Shown here one piece after another: positions 42,440 to 51,394 of a DNA stretch of 64,000 nucleotides; position 1 is the stretch's first letter, and every line of letters starts with the position of its first letter. The notes beneath the pieces were generated by a model that worked only from the letters and a program-made list of their open reading frames with translations, ran no database searches and was not told where the DNA came from. The stretch is taken from assembly GCA_945871955.1 (NCBI GenBank), contig CAMBXR010000005.1:1-64000 (forward strand), read 5' to 3'. The stretch is from an uncultured Clostridium sp. GTDB taxonomy: Bacteria > Bacillota > Clostridia > Peptostreptococcales > Peptostreptococcaceae. The translations under genes were made by a program, and so were the position numbers.

Positions 42440-43876
42440 TTATACTTCTTCTCCAACTAATGAGAATGTTGTAGATTCAGTTACTTTTATATTCATTAAT
42501 TTTCCAAGTAAATCTTCTTCTGGATTTTTTACTGAGAAGTTAATTAATTTATTTTGTCTAGTTCTTCCTGTAAATTTAGTTTCATCAGTTTTACTTCTAC
42601 CTTCTACTAAAACTTCAACAGTTTTTCCAACATAAGATTCATTTATTTCACCTAGTATTTCATTAACTTTAGATAATACTCTATTGAATCTTTCGTGTTT
42701 AACATCTTCTGGTATTTGATCTTCCATCTTAGCTGCTGGAGTTCCTTCTCTCTTAGAGTATATAAATGTGAAAGCATTATCGTATCTAACTTTTTCTACC
42801 ACATCTATAGTATCTAATAAGTCTTCTTCAGTTTCTCCTGGGAATCCTATCATTAAGTCTGTAGAAAAAGCAATATCTGGTATTTCAGCTTTAGCTTTTT
42901 CTATTATTCTTAGATAGTCTTCTTTAGTGTAGTGTCTGTTCATTTTCTTAAGAAGTCTTGAACTACCACATTGTACTGGTAAGTGTAAGAATTCACATAC
43001 TTTATCACAATCTCTCATGGCATATATAACTTCATCAGATATATCCTTTGGATGAGAAGTCATAAATCTTATTCTCTCTATTCCTTCTACTTCATTTGTC
43101 ATTCTAAGTAACTCGGCAAATGTTATAGGTTCTTCTAAAGTTTTTCCATAAGAGTCAACATTTTGACCAAGTAGTGTAATTTCTTTAGTACCATTAGCTG
43201 CTAATTCTTTTATTTCATTTATTATATCTTCTGGAGTTCTAGATCTTTCTCTACCTCTTGTATAAGGAACTATACAATAAGTACAGAAGTTATTACATCC
43301 ATACATTATATTTACGAATGCTTTAAGTTCGAATTTTCTACTACTTCTAAGACCTTCTACAACTTCTCCATCCACATCCCAAACATCTACTAATAATTTA
43401 TCACTATCCATACTATTAGTTAAAAGTTCTGGGAATTTGTATAAGTTATGTGTACCAAATACTAAATCCACGTGTTTGTATCTAGATTTTATTTCTTTAA
43501 CAACGTGAGGTTGTTGCATCATACATCCACATACAGCAATTTTTAAATCTGGATTTTTTCTTTTAGCTAATTTTAGATGACCTAAGTTTCCATAAACTTT
43601 AAGTTCTGCATTTTCCCTTACTGCACAAGTATTGTATATTATTAAATCACAATCATCTGTCATTAATGTAGGTTCATAACCCATAGAATCTAACATACCT
43701 GCTAATTTCTCTGAGTCATGCTCATTCATTTGACATCCAAAAGTTGTTATCATGTATTTAGGTTTTCTTTTATTTATAGCGAAGTATCTATTATTTTTCT
43801 CTGCAATAGCTTCAATAAATCTATTTTGCTCTTCTATTTTTTCTACAGGAACTTGAACTTGTTTTCTTTTTCCCAT
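42440..43876 (-). CDS. miaB: tRNA-2-methylthio-N6-dimethylallyladenosine synthase
   Basis: A 478-residue radical-SAM methylthiotransferase that converts i6A37 (made by MiaA) to ms2i6A37. The N-terminal UPF0004 domain holds three cluster Cys in [24 protein letters not shown] and VCGCMMQQP. The radical SAM motif is [18 protein letters not shown]. The C-terminal TRAM domain (about 405-470) contains [10 protein letters not shown] and [12 protein letters not shown] 40-residue N-terminal extension is common in clostridial MiaB. The start follows AAGGAGGAAGAC. It is monocistronic, with its own terminator. Confidence 0.97.
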   Translation of the reverse strand: MGKRKQVQVPVEKIEEQNRFIEAIAEKNNRYFAINKRKPKYMITTFGCQMNEHDSEKLAGMLDSMGYEPTLMTDDCDLIIYNTCAVRENAELKVYGNLGHLKLAKRKNPDLKIAVCGCMMQQPHVVKEIKSRYKHVDLVFGTHNLYKFPELLTNSMDSDKLLVDVWDVDGEVVEGLRSSRKFELKAFVNIMYGCNNFCTYCIVPYTRGRERSRTPEDIINEIKELAANGTKEITLLGQNVDSYGKTLEEPITFAELLRMTNEVEGIERIRFMTSHPKDISDEVIYAMRDCDKVCEFLHLPVQCGSSRLLKKMNRHYTKEDYLRIIEKAKAEIPDIAFSTDLMIGFPGETEEDLLDTIDVVEKVRYDNAFTFIYSKREGTPAAKMEDQIPEDVKHERFNRVLSKVNEILGEINESYVGKTVEVLVEGRSKTDETKFTGRTRQNKLINFSVKNPEEDLLGKLMNIKVTESTTFSLVGEEV

Positions 43877-43941
43877 CTGTCTTCCTCCTTAATAATAATG
43901 CAAACTCTATTATATCATAAAATTTGTTAAAATTACTAGAT

Positions 43942-43975
43942 AAAAAGCACTAGGACATAACTCCTAGTGCTTTTT
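43942..43975. terminator. Orphan bidirectional terminator upstream of miaB
   Basis: AAAAAGCACTAGGA / TCCTAGTGCTTTTT with a six-base loop. The genes on both sides are divergent (miaB minus, DUF421 plus), so no annotated gene ends here. It may end an antisense RNA or insulate the two promoters. Confidence 0.8.
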
Positions 43976-44111
43976 ATTCTTTACCCATATAATATAATTT
44001 TAATCGGTTTTAATGAAATTTAATCAATTATATCTATATAAATTGTACATAAAGGATTTAATTTGAGAAATACTAAATTATTATATTATATAAGATATAA
44101 AAGGAGAAGTT

Positions 44112-44768
44112 ATGTTAGTAGTATTTATCAGAAGTATTATTCTGTATATTGCAGTATTAATTTCATTAAGAGTAATGGGAAAAGGTGAAATAGCAGAAAT
44201 GAACTGTTTTGACTTAGTCATAACATTGCTAATAGCAGAAGTTGCTTCTACCCCTATGGAAAATAATGATATTCCTATAATTTATGGTATTGCATCACTA
44301 ATAGGTTTAGTTTTTATGCAAACTTTAATTTCAGTTTTAAGTTTAAAATTTAAAAGTATTGGGACAGTGGTTTCTGGAAAACCTTCAATTTTAATAAATA
44401 AAGGCAAAATAGATTATAAAGCCTTAAAAAAAGAAAAAATAACAGTTAATGAACTTTTAGAACAACTTAGAATTCAAGGATATTTTAATCTTAAGTATGT
44501 TCAATATGCTTTATTAGAAACTGATGGTAATTTAAGTGTTGTACCAAGTACAAATTATAATTCTACACCAAGTAAAGAATATAATCATCTTCCCATATGT
44601 TTAATTCAAGATGGAAAAATCATAAAAAATAATTTGAAAATTATTGATAAAGATGAAAATTGGTTATACGGTATTTTGAAATCTCAACATATAAATAACA
44701 TTAAAGATGTGTTAATTTGTGTATTAGATGAATATGATAAAATTTTTATTCAGAAAAAATATGAGTGA
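44112..44768 (+). CDS. DUF421 membrane protein (YetF-like)
   Basis: A 218-residue protein of the DUF421/YetF family. Three N-terminal membrane helices (about 3-20, 30-45, 57-78) include RSIILYIAVLISLRVMGKGEI and FDLVITLLIAEVASTPM. The cytoplasmic part has VSGKPSILINKGKIDYKALKKE and the LRIQGYFNLKYVQYALLETDG signature. In spore formers some members affect spore germination or membrane properties, but no activity is proven here. The start follows AAGGAG. The next gene, a DUF4363 protein, starts 11 bases after the stop; this pairing is conserved in many Firmicutes. Confidence 0.9.
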   Translation: MLVVFIRSIILYIAVLISLRVMGKGEIAEMNCFDLVITLLIAEVASTPMENNDIPIIYGIASLIGLVFMQTLISVLSLKFKSIGTVVSGKPSILINKGKIDYKALKKEKITVNELLEQLRIQGYFNLKYVQYALLETDGNLSVVPSTNYNSTPSKEYNHLPICLIQDGKIIKNNLKIIDKDENWLYGILKSQHINNIKDVLICVLDEYDKIFIQKKYE

Positions 44769-44779
44769 GGTGAAAATTA

Positions 44780-45160
44780 GTGAAATCTTCTTTTTTTGTA
44801 ATGCTTGGTACTGTTGTATTTATTTGCCTTGGATTATTTAATCATGAAAAAATCAACGAATTTTCCTATACTTATTTAGATGATTTCAACACTATAGAAT
44901 TGAATATAAAAGATGATAACTGGAATCAAGCCTCTAAACTTCTGTATGATACAAAAAATAAACTGGAAAAAGAAAAAAATATTTGGTATAAATTAATAAA
45001 TCATTCTTATTTCAATGAAGTTTTTGCTTCAATGCAAATACTAAACCAAAGTATATATTTAGAAAATAAAATGATTTCTTTAATGGAAATAGAGAAAATT
45101 AAAATGGTCTTGAATAATTTAATGGAAGATGAATGTTACAATTTTAATAGAATTTTTTAA
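44780..45160 (+). CDS. DUF4363 protein, partner of the DUF421 protein
   Basis: A 126-residue protein with an N-terminal membrane helix (about 4-18, FFVMLGTVVFICLGL) and an extracytoplasmic four-helix domain. The segment DDNWNQASKLLYDTKNKLEKEK is typical of DUF4363, with conserved Trp residues. The start is GTG after GAGGTGAAA. It follows the DUF421 gene closely, and the two are probably translated together as a membrane pair. The function is unknown. Confidence 0.85.
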   Translation: MKSSFFVMLGTVVFICLGLFNHEKINEFSYTYLDDFNTIELNIKDDNWNQASKLLYDTKNKLEKEKNIWYKLINHSYFNEVFASMQILNQSIYLENKMISLMEIEKIKMVLNNLMEDECYNFNRIF

Positions 45161-45236
45161 AAGCTAAAATAAAATAAATTTGAATTAACAAACTCTTTTA
45201 AAATAAAACCTACTAATATATTAATTGCCTTATTAG

Positions 45237-45316
45237 CGAAGTGAATTTTAAGTAACGGAGTTGCCTGAAGCGGAAGCAAAGGCATCTCGTTGACGTTATG
45301 AACGAAGTGAATTTTA
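45237..45316. repeat. GC-richer structured repeat element
   Basis: Two copies of CGAAGTGAATTTTA (45237-45250, 45303-45316) enclose an imperfect hairpin with arms AACGGAGTTGCCT and AGGCATCTCGTT and outer TAACG/CGTTA. The interior is far richer in G and C than its surroundings. There is no ORF. It looks like a dispersed palindromic repeat or a small structured RNA. Confidence 0.5.
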
Positions 45317-45335
45317 GCTTTTAAAATCAATAAGT

Positions 45336-45377
45336 AATACTACCTATATTATTTTAAATTTCTTTATAGGTAGTATT
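45336..45377. terminator. Terminator between DUF4363 and uvsE
   Basis: AATACTACCTATA / TATAGGTAGTATT with a 16-base loop, between convergent genes. Confidence 0.75.
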
Positions 45378-45430
45378 TTACGGTTTTTGTATAAAGAATT
45401 ATAATTTATATTATATCCTACTAGGAATAT

Positions 45431-46390
45431 TTATATTTTTATTGTACTACTATCTATGAACTCGCAAGGATAGTCTATATTTTTTAAATCATTTATTAAT
45501 TTAAATAATGCTAAGTCTTTTTTCTTAGCTTCAATCATAACATCAAAGTCCCTATCCACACTTTCCTTCGCTAAATTTAAAAAGTTTGCAAAGTCTTCAA
45601 CATCTATATAATCAGCATGTTTTCTATCAAACTCACTTTCTCTAGGACTTGAAAAGTGAACTTTAGGAGGCAGTTTTTCATCATTCCATGTATTAAATAT
45701 ATCCTTCAGTAAATCTCTAATATATTCTCCTTCATTTTTACATTTATGGTGATGTAAATCTAAAACCATAGGTGCTTTTATTTCTTTGCAAATATGAAGA
45801 ACATCTTTGGCAGTAAAAACTTTATCGTCATTTTCTAATATTATTTTTTTAGATATTCTCTTTGGAAACTTTCTTATATTTGATATAAATCTATTTATAC
45901 TTTCCTCCTTGCCACCTGCTGAACTTCCCACATGAATCACTAATTTTCCGTCTTCATAATTCATAAGATCATATAAATCCACAGCATGATTTAAATTTCT
46001 TATAGTGTCTTCTATCACCTTTTCTTTAGTGCTATTTATAACATTAAATTGGTCTGGATGAAAATCTACTCTCATATTTGATAGTTTTATAATCTTACCT
46101 ATTCTACTTAATTCTTTGCTAAAATATTTCTCATATTCCCATATAACTTCTGGATGGGTTGATAATGGTATTAATTTTGATGTTAATCTGTAAAAATGTA
46201 TATCATTTTCCATATTATATTTAAGAATAGTTTCTAAATCGTCTATATTGGAAAATGTCACTGACTTTAGCTTCTTAAGTTTTTCTTCTTCACTTTTTAG
46301 TTTATTGTAAGTAGCATAAGTTACAGGACTTGATGATGTAACATTTTTTAAATTTAATGCAATTGCCACATAACCTAATCTAATTATCAT
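45431..46390 (-). CDS. uvsE: UV DNA damage endonuclease
   Basis: A 319-residue UvsE/UvdE enzyme that nicks DNA 5' to UV photoproducts and other lesions, an alternative to UvrABC. The TIM-barrel opening RLGYVAIALNL, the metal-site stretches MRVDFHPDQFNVINS, VIHVGSSAGGKEE, ILENDDKVFTAKDVL, MVLDLHHHKC, VHFSSPRES and DVMIEAKKKD are present in order. The length matches the family. The start follows AAGGAGAAAATC. It is monocistronic; no SOS box was seen upstream. Confidence 0.95.
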   Translation of the reverse strand: MIIRLGYVAIALNLKNVTSSSPVTYATYNKLKSEEEKLKKLKSVTFSNIDDLETILKYNMENDIHFYRLTSKLIPLSTHPEVIWEYEKYFSKELSRIGKIIKLSNMRVDFHPDQFNVINSTKEKVIEDTIRNLNHAVDLYDLMNYEDGKLVIHVGSSAGGKEESINRFISNIRKFPKRISKKIILENDDKVFTAKDVLHICKEIKAPMVLDLHHHKCKNEGEYIRDLLKDIFNTWNDEKLPPKVHFSSPRESEFDRKHADYIDVEDFANFLNLAKESVDRDFDVMIEAKKKDLALFKLINDLKNIDYPCEFIDSSTIKI

Positions 46391-46579
46391 GATTTTCTCC
46401 TTAGAATTTATTTAGTATTATTTTTTTCATCATAATAAATAGTATTCTAAAATCATCTATATTAATTTTTCTCAATATTTTTAAATTATGTCTTAAATTT
46501 GAATGAATCAAGTTATTATGATACAATTTTATTTAAAGTGTTAATAATACTTGTACATATTAAATTAGGAGTGAAATAT

Positions 46580-46960
46580 ATGAAACTAGATAAAGATTAT
46601 ATTTTGAGAATGATTAATGATTTAGTCAAGTCTATAGCTTTTATAGTACTTGGTAAAAATGATATAGAATATGAACTTCCTGAAAAAGATGAATATTCTA
46701 GTGTAGATTTTTTATATGTTAAATTATTAGAATTGGTGAATCAAGGTAAGATAAACGAAGCTGAAGATATACTATTTGATGAAATAAATACATCTGATAT
46801 GAGACAATTTGAAATGGCTATGTCTTTTTATTTGTATCTTAATGATTTTGATGATGATTATTTGGAATCAAATGACTATAGTCGAGATGAGATTAAAGAG
46901 GGTATAAAATCTATCTGTAAAGAATACGGTGTTTCTAGTATGATAGAGTTTTTATTTTAG
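46580..46960 (+). CDS. DUF6483 family protein
   Basis: A 126-residue acidic, all-helical cytosolic protein. It begins MKLDKDYILRMINDLVKSIA, has GKNDIEYELPEKDEYSSVDFL and a TPR-like helical pair (about 50-90, LVNQGKINEAEDILF). The upstream frame opens at 46499, but AGGAGTG lies just before the ATG at 46580. The family is found in clostridia and has no known function. It is monocistronic and convergent with the next gene. Confidence 0.8.
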   Translation: MKLDKDYILRMINDLVKSIAFIVLGKNDIEYELPEKDEYSSVDFLYVKLLELVNQGKINEAEDILFDEINTSDMRQFEMAMSFYLYLNDFDDDYLESNDYSRDEIKEGIKSICKEYGVSSMIEFLF

Positions 46961-47002
46961 ATAAAAACTCAAGATTCTTATGTATTTATAATTAAAGTAA
47001 AT

Positions 47003-47051
47003 AAAAATAGCTAGGCATCTTAGTAAGACTACTAAATGTCTAGCTATTTTT
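47003..47051. terminator. Bidirectional terminator
   Basis: AAAAATAGCTAGGCAT pairs with ATGTCTAGCTATTTTT with inner pairing (TTAGTA/ACTAAA) between convergent genes. Confidence 0.85.
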
Positions 47052-47056
47052 ATTTA

Positions 47057-47785
47057 TTAGAATGCAAGATTATAATTATCATTTTCTTTATATATATGAA
47101 TTTTATTAATAAGAATATATTCTCCAACTAATACAACATTAAATACAATTATAACTAATAATCCATAAAGTAACGGTGGCAAATAAATTCCTATATGAAA
47201 AGGTGGAGAATTCATATATCCATAATTAGAATTTATATATCTATTAAGGTTATACATTAATACATGATATATATTTATAAATATTAAAGAATTATTTAAA
47301 TCTAACTTAGACATACCTACTTTTTTTACAGCTAATGAATAAATAGATCCCCATAATAAAAATAAATGACCTATAAAGAATGAAAATTGAGTTATATGAG
47401 GGAAACTAAAAGGGTCTAATCCTGGGAATAATAAAGCCCCTATTGATCCAAATATTCCTAAATAAGAACCTAATTTTATAAGATTTCTACTTTTAAAAAT
47501 TAATCCTAATCCTAAAAATATAATAGCTATACGACAATGATATAGAGGTAGTCCTTCTTTTATAGAATTATAATTACTTATAAAATACCAAGAATATAAA
47601 ATTATTTGCTGAAAAATTAAAATACATCCTATAAATAATTCAATACGTCTATTTTCACCTTTTCTTCTAAAAATAAAAATACTTATAATTAAAGCCATAA
47701 ATAATATAAGTAAATGAACTGGCCCAAAAGTCATAAAGTTGATAGGGCTTGGCTTATTAGTGAAAAAATTTAATACATTTTCCAT
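47057..47785 (-). CDS. TIGR02206 / YwaF-like membrane protein
   Basis: A 242-residue integral membrane protein with six to seven helices. The blocks FGPVHLLILFMALIIS, GLPLYHCRIAIIFLGLG, GIFGSIGALLFPG and NYGYMNSPPF match the YwaF family (TIGR02206). No activity is established. The start follows AAAGGATAATTT. It is monocistronic. Confidence 0.85.
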   Translation of the reverse strand: MENVLNFFTNKPSPINFMTFGPVHLLILFMALIISIFIFRRKGENRRIELFIGCILIFQQIILYSWYFISNYNSIKEGLPLYHCRIAIIFLGLGLIFKSRNLIKLGSYLGIFGSIGALLFPGLDPFSFPHITQFSFFIGHLFLLWGSIYSLAVKKVGMSKLDLNNSLIFINIYHVLMYNLNRYINSNYGYMNSPPFHIGIYLPPLLYGLLVIIVFNVVLVGEYILINKIHIYKENDNYNLAF

Positions 47786-48070
47786 AAATTATCCTTTCAA
47801 AAAATTAATAAATTTTTATATTGTAGTATAAATTTAATTTAAGTTTTTACTTTATACATAAATGAATTATAACATGAATATGTCGTTTTTTAACTACTAA
47901 GATTTAAATAAGATGAATTATAACAATATTGTAATAAAAAGAGCATATAAAAATACAAATTAAAATAATTGAAATTAGTTTAAAAAAGTGTTATTCTATC
48001 AAAAGTAAATCTAAAAAGAAATAAGATTACTATATACAATAAATTGTAAATTGCAATTAATTATAATATT
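47786..48070 (+). promoter_or_regulatory. Promoter and 5' leader of the ABC-F gene
   Basis: A promoter TTGAAA (47969-47974), 17 bases, TATTCT (47992-47997) predicts transcription start near 48004 and a leader of about 115 bases. The leader contains AATTGTAAATTGCAATT (about 48042-48058), a self-complementary stretch that could compete with the terminator hairpin that follows. Further upstream, ATGAATTATAACA occurs twice (47862, 47913), 51 bp apart. Confidence 0.6.
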
Positions 48071-48098
48071 GAGGAGCTTATTATTATAAGCTCTTTTT
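48071..48098 (+). terminator. Leader terminator (attenuator) before the ABC-F gene
   Basis: GAGCTTAT / ATAAGCTC with a four-base loop, extended by G-U pairs and followed by five T, ends just before the ribosome binding site of the ABC-F gene. This placement fits transcription attenuation, as reported for other ABC-F resistance genes. Confidence 0.7.
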
Positions 48099-48121
48099 AA
48101 ATGATAAAGAGAGGTAATAAT

Positions 48122-49861
48122 ATGATAAAAGTTGATAACTTGTCTTACTCATTTCCACAAGTAGATTTATATAATAAAGTGTCATTTACTTTAGAAGATG
48201 GTCAACACTGTGCTTTTATAGGAGCAAGTGGTAGTGGAAAAAGTACACTTATAGATATGATTATGGATCCAGAAAGTTACTTATTTGATGGTAAATTAGA
48301 AATAGATCCAAATTGTAAAATTGGCTATGTTAGCCAGTTCTCACAAGTAGACAAAACAAAAGAAATTACTGTTTTTGAATATATAGCACAGCCATTTATT
48401 AAGCTACAAGATGAAATAGCATCTATTTGCAGCCAAATGGGAACTTCTGATGATATTGAAACTTTATTAGAAAAGTACCAAGAAGCTTTAGATGCATTTG
48501 AAGCAATTGATGGTGATAACTATGAAAGTAACATTAATAAGAAACTAAATCTTGCAAACTTAACTAAGCATAAAGATAGAATGATATCTGAACTTAGTGG
48601 TGGAGAATTTAAACTTATTCAAATAATTAAGGAAATGCTTAATAATCCAGATTTATTGATTATGGATGAACCAGATGTCTTCTTAGATTTTGAAAATCTT
48701 AATTCTCTTAAAAACTTAATTAATTCTCATAAGAAAACAATTTTAGTAATTACACACAATAGATATCTATTAAATCATTGTTTCAATAAAATTATACATC
48801 TTGAAAACACTGAGATTCAGGAGTTTGATGGAAGATATATTGATTATAACTTCTCTCTACTTCAAACTAAAATTGAGTTACAAGAAATGGCTATGGCTGA
48901 TGAGGAAGAAATTGCAAGAAACGAAGCTTTAATTGAGATATTAAGAGAAAAAGCAACTTATAATGCTGATGCTTCAAGAGGTAGAGCTCTAAAAGCTAGA
49001 GTCAAAATCCAAGAAAGATTAGAAGCCAATAGAATTAAAGCACCATTTGTAGATATTAAACAACCATATATCAACTTATCTACAAATAATGAGATTGAAG
49101 AAACTGTTGCTTTAAAGGTTGAAGACTTTGGTGTATCATTTGATGAAGTTCTTTTAGAAAATGTTAACTTTGAGATAAAATCTACTGATAAAGTAGCTAT
49201 TGTTGGTACAAACGGTGTGGGAAAAACTACTTTATTAAAAGAAATATTTAAAAATAATCACCAATCTATAGAAATAAATGAGAACATTGAAATGTCATAT
49301 TTATCTCAGATGCAAGGTGAAGTACTAAACGAGTCTAATACAATACTTCAAGAATTCTATGACGTAGGATTTGAAACTTATGGTGAGATTAGAAGATATG
49401 TTGGAAGATATGGTTTTGATGCAGATATACTTACACAAAAAATAGAATCTTTATCTGGTGGAGAAAAAAATATACTTCAATTAGCGAAAGTTTCTGCTAG
49501 TAAATCAAATATGCTATTAATGGATGAGCCTACAAGTCATTTAGATATCTATTCACAAATGGCTCTAGAAAAAGCCATAAAAGATTACAAAGGTGCTATT
49601 TTAATGATTTCTCATGATTATCATTTTATAGTTAACTGTGTAGATTATGTTTTACTGATTGAAGATAAGACAATTAGAAAAATGAGTATGCGTAAATTCA
49701 GAAAAATGATTTATGCTAATCATTTTGATAAAGACTATTTACAAATTGAAGAAAAGAAAAAAGCAGTTGAAATGGATATAGCTTCTGCTTTAAAAGATAC
49801 TGATTTTGAACGTGCTAGAACTTTATCTGAAAAGTTAGAAGACCTAATTAAATTAATTTAA
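48122..49861 (+). CDS. ABC-F ATPase, probable ribosome-protection protein
   Basis: A 579-residue twin-ATPase ABC-F protein with no membrane segments. NBD1 has Walker A GASGSGKST, signature LSGGEFKLIQI and Walker B LLIMDEPDVFLD. NBD2 has GTNGVGKTT, LSGGEKNILQL and LLMDEPTSHLD. The inter-domain linker (about 235-310) is helical and charged, the part that reaches the ribosomal peptidyl-transferase centre in resistance ABC-F proteins. NBD1 is degenerate in the usual DEPTNHLD. AGAGAGG supports the ATG at 48122 over 48101. The leader terminator argues for drug-induced expression, as for CplR/Vga/VmlR types. The precise class is inferred. Confidence 0.85.
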   Translation: MIKVDNLSYSFPQVDLYNKVSFTLEDGQHCAFIGASGSGKSTLIDMIMDPESYLFDGKLEIDPNCKIGYVSQFSQVDKTKEITVFEYIAQPFIKLQDEIASICSQMGTSDDIETLLEKYQEALDAFEAIDGDNYESNINKKLNLANLTKHKDRMISELSGGEFKLIQIIKEMLNNPDLLIMDEPDVFLDFENLNSLKNLINSHKKTILVITHNRYLLNHCFNKIIHLENTEIQEFDGRYIDYNFSLLQTKIELQEMAMADEEEIARNEALIEILREKATYNADASRGRALKARVKIQERLEANRIKAPFVDIKQPYINLSTNNEIEETVALKVEDFGVSFDEVLLENVNFEIKSTDKVAIVGTNGVGKTTLLKEIFKNNHQSIEINENIEMSYLSQMQGEVLNESNTILQEFYDVGFETYGEIRRYVGRYGFDADILTQKIESLSGGEKNILQLAKVSASKSNMLLMDEPTSHLDIYSQMALEKAIKDYKGAILMISHDYHFIVNCVDYVLLIEDKTIRKMSMRKFRKMIYANHFDKDYLQIEEKKKAVEMDIASALKDTDFERARTLSEKLEDLIKLI

Positions 49862-49880
49862 TAATATACTCTTTACAGAT

Positions 49881-49916
49881 GCCCTTAAAGTTAATATTTT
49901 TGTCAATTTTAAGGGC
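49881..49916 (+). terminator. Hairpin after the ABC-F gene
   Basis: GCCCTTAAA / TTTAAGGGC with an 18-base loop; no clear T run follows, so it is a weak terminator. Confidence 0.45.
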
Positions 49917-50015
49917 TACTTATATATTTGAAGCATTAACTTTCGAATATATAAGTATATTTATCAAATTATTTCCTACTAGGATATTTATTAATTATTT
50001 TATATGATCTATTAT

Positions 50016-50046
50016 AAAAGACCATTGATTTTCATCAATGGTCTTT
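50016..50046. terminator. Bidirectional terminator
   Basis: AAAAGACCATTGAT / ATCAATGGTCTTT with a four-base loop, between the ABC-F gene and the convergent gene at 50054. Confidence 0.9.
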
Positions 50047-50053
50047 AAAACAT

Positions 50054-50581
50054 CTATCTTAAATCTTGTATATTATTTTCAATACTCATACATCCTAAAA
50101 TCCCAGCCAGTGGCAGTCTTTTGACTTCAATTCCAGCTCCAAAGTCTTCTAAAGACTCCTTTATATCCTTATTATAAGTCTTCACAATACCTCGTTCCAG
50201 CTCATTTAAATGAGTAAATAAGTACTCCTTCACATCATCAATACTATTTAACTTACTTATCTCACCGCCACGAAGCACATGTTTAAATATAACAAAACCT
50301 TCACCTCTAGATGTCCATATAAATATGTTAAAAGTTATAAAAGATTTCTCCAAATATAAACCTGTACTGATAGAATTCATATGATTTATATCTTCATATA
50401 AATGTTGATTGAAATCAATAAATCCACTTGGTACCACTTCATAAGTTTTATTCTCATTATAATCTATATCACTATTACTTAGCCTTTCATAAAAATCTGA
50501 GTAGTTTTCACTTTTTAGTAGTATTTCTGTTAGTTTAGTCGCATTGGCAAATATTCTTTCTTTACTTATAAATTCTGTCAT
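50054..50581 (-). CDS. Conserved hypothetical protein
   Basis: A 175-residue cytosolic protein that I do not recognise. It has no signal peptide or membrane helix. A mixed alpha/beta pattern is seen, with FITFNIFIWTSRGEGFVIFKHV (split at the Gly-Glu) as the hydrophobic core and YEVVPSGFIDFNQHLYEDINH before it. There are few Cys and no catalytic signature. The start follows AAAGGAGAC. It is probably the last gene of a short minus-strand set including the SDR gene, 56 bases upstream. Confidence 0.55.
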   Translation of the reverse strand: MTEFISKERIFANATKLTEILLKSENYSDFYERLSNSDIDYNENKTYEVVPSGFIDFNQHLYEDINHMNSISTGLYLEKSFITFNIFIWTSRGEGFVIFKHVLRGGEISKLNSIDDVKEYLFTHLNELERGIVKTYNKDIKESLEDFGAGIEVKRLPLAGILGCMSIENNIQDLR

Positions 50582-50637
50582 TTTTGTCTCCTTTTTATGT
50601 CAATATAGTATTTTTATAAATATGTAATTACTTCTTT

Positions 50638-51381
50638 TTAGTTTATTACAAATCCTCCATTGGAACTTATTACTTGACCTGTAATAAAGTCCCCGCCTTC
50701 GCTGGCTAAAAATAATGCACATCTGGCTATATCAATAGGTTTTCCAATTCTCATTAAAGGTGTATCATATTTTAACATTTCTATTGTATCTTCGTCCACT
50801 TCTTTTAGCATATCTGTTTCTATAACACCCGGTGCTATAGCATTTACTTGTATATTTGATGGTCCCAGTTCCTTTGCTAAGGCTTTTGTCATACCAATAA
50901 GTGCTGCCTTTGATGTGGAATAATGAACTTCATTGGCTGCACCAACTAAGCCCCACATGGATGATATATTAATTATTTTTCCTGAGTGCTCTGGTATCAT
51001 ATATTGTAAAGCTTTCTTTGTAACATAAAAAGCTGAATTTAAATTTACATTCATAACTTCATGCCACTCATCATAAGTTGTATCTGTAAATAAATTAAAT
51101 TTACTAATACCTGCATTATTAACTAATACATCTATTCTTTCAAATTGTCCAATAGTATAATTTACTAAAGCATTTGCCTCTTCTATCTTTGAAACATCTG
51201 CCTTAAAAATTTTTGCACTACAATTTTCTTTTGTAAGTTCTTCAAGCAGTTCTTTTGCTTCTTTTTCTGATTTATTATAATTTATAACTACATTATAATT
51301 ATTTTTAGCAAATAATCTTGCAATTTCTCTTCCTATCCCTCTTGAAGAGCCTGTTATTAATGCTGTCTTTTTTATCGTCAT
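50638..51381 (-). CDS. SDR-family reductase (FabG/YmfI-like)
   Basis: A 247-residue short-chain dehydrogenase. NADP motif TGSSRGIGREIA (about 10-21), VLVNNAGISKF, the catalytic Ser in IINISSMWGLVGA, and YSTSK (Tyr and Lys) are present. The SSMWG segment and the EVHYSTSK spacing resemble YmfI-type reductases, which act on 5-aminopentanone-modified elongation factor P, more than housekeeping FabG. No efp or fatty-acid genes are nearby, so the substrate is open. The start follows AAGAGGTTAG. Confidence 0.85.
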   Translation of the reverse strand: MTIKKTALITGSSRGIGREIARLFAKNNYNVVINYNKSEKEAKELLEELTKENCSAKIFKADVSKIEEANALVNYTIGQFERIDVLVNNAGISKFNLFTDTTYDEWHEVMNVNLNSAFYVTKKALQYMIPEHSGKIINISSMWGLVGAANEVHYSTSKAALIGMTKALAKELGPSNIQVNAIAPGVIETDMLKEVDEDTIEMLKYDTPLMRIGKPIDIARCALFLASEGGDFITGQVISSNGGFVIN

Positions 51382-51394
51382 ATCTAACCTCTTC

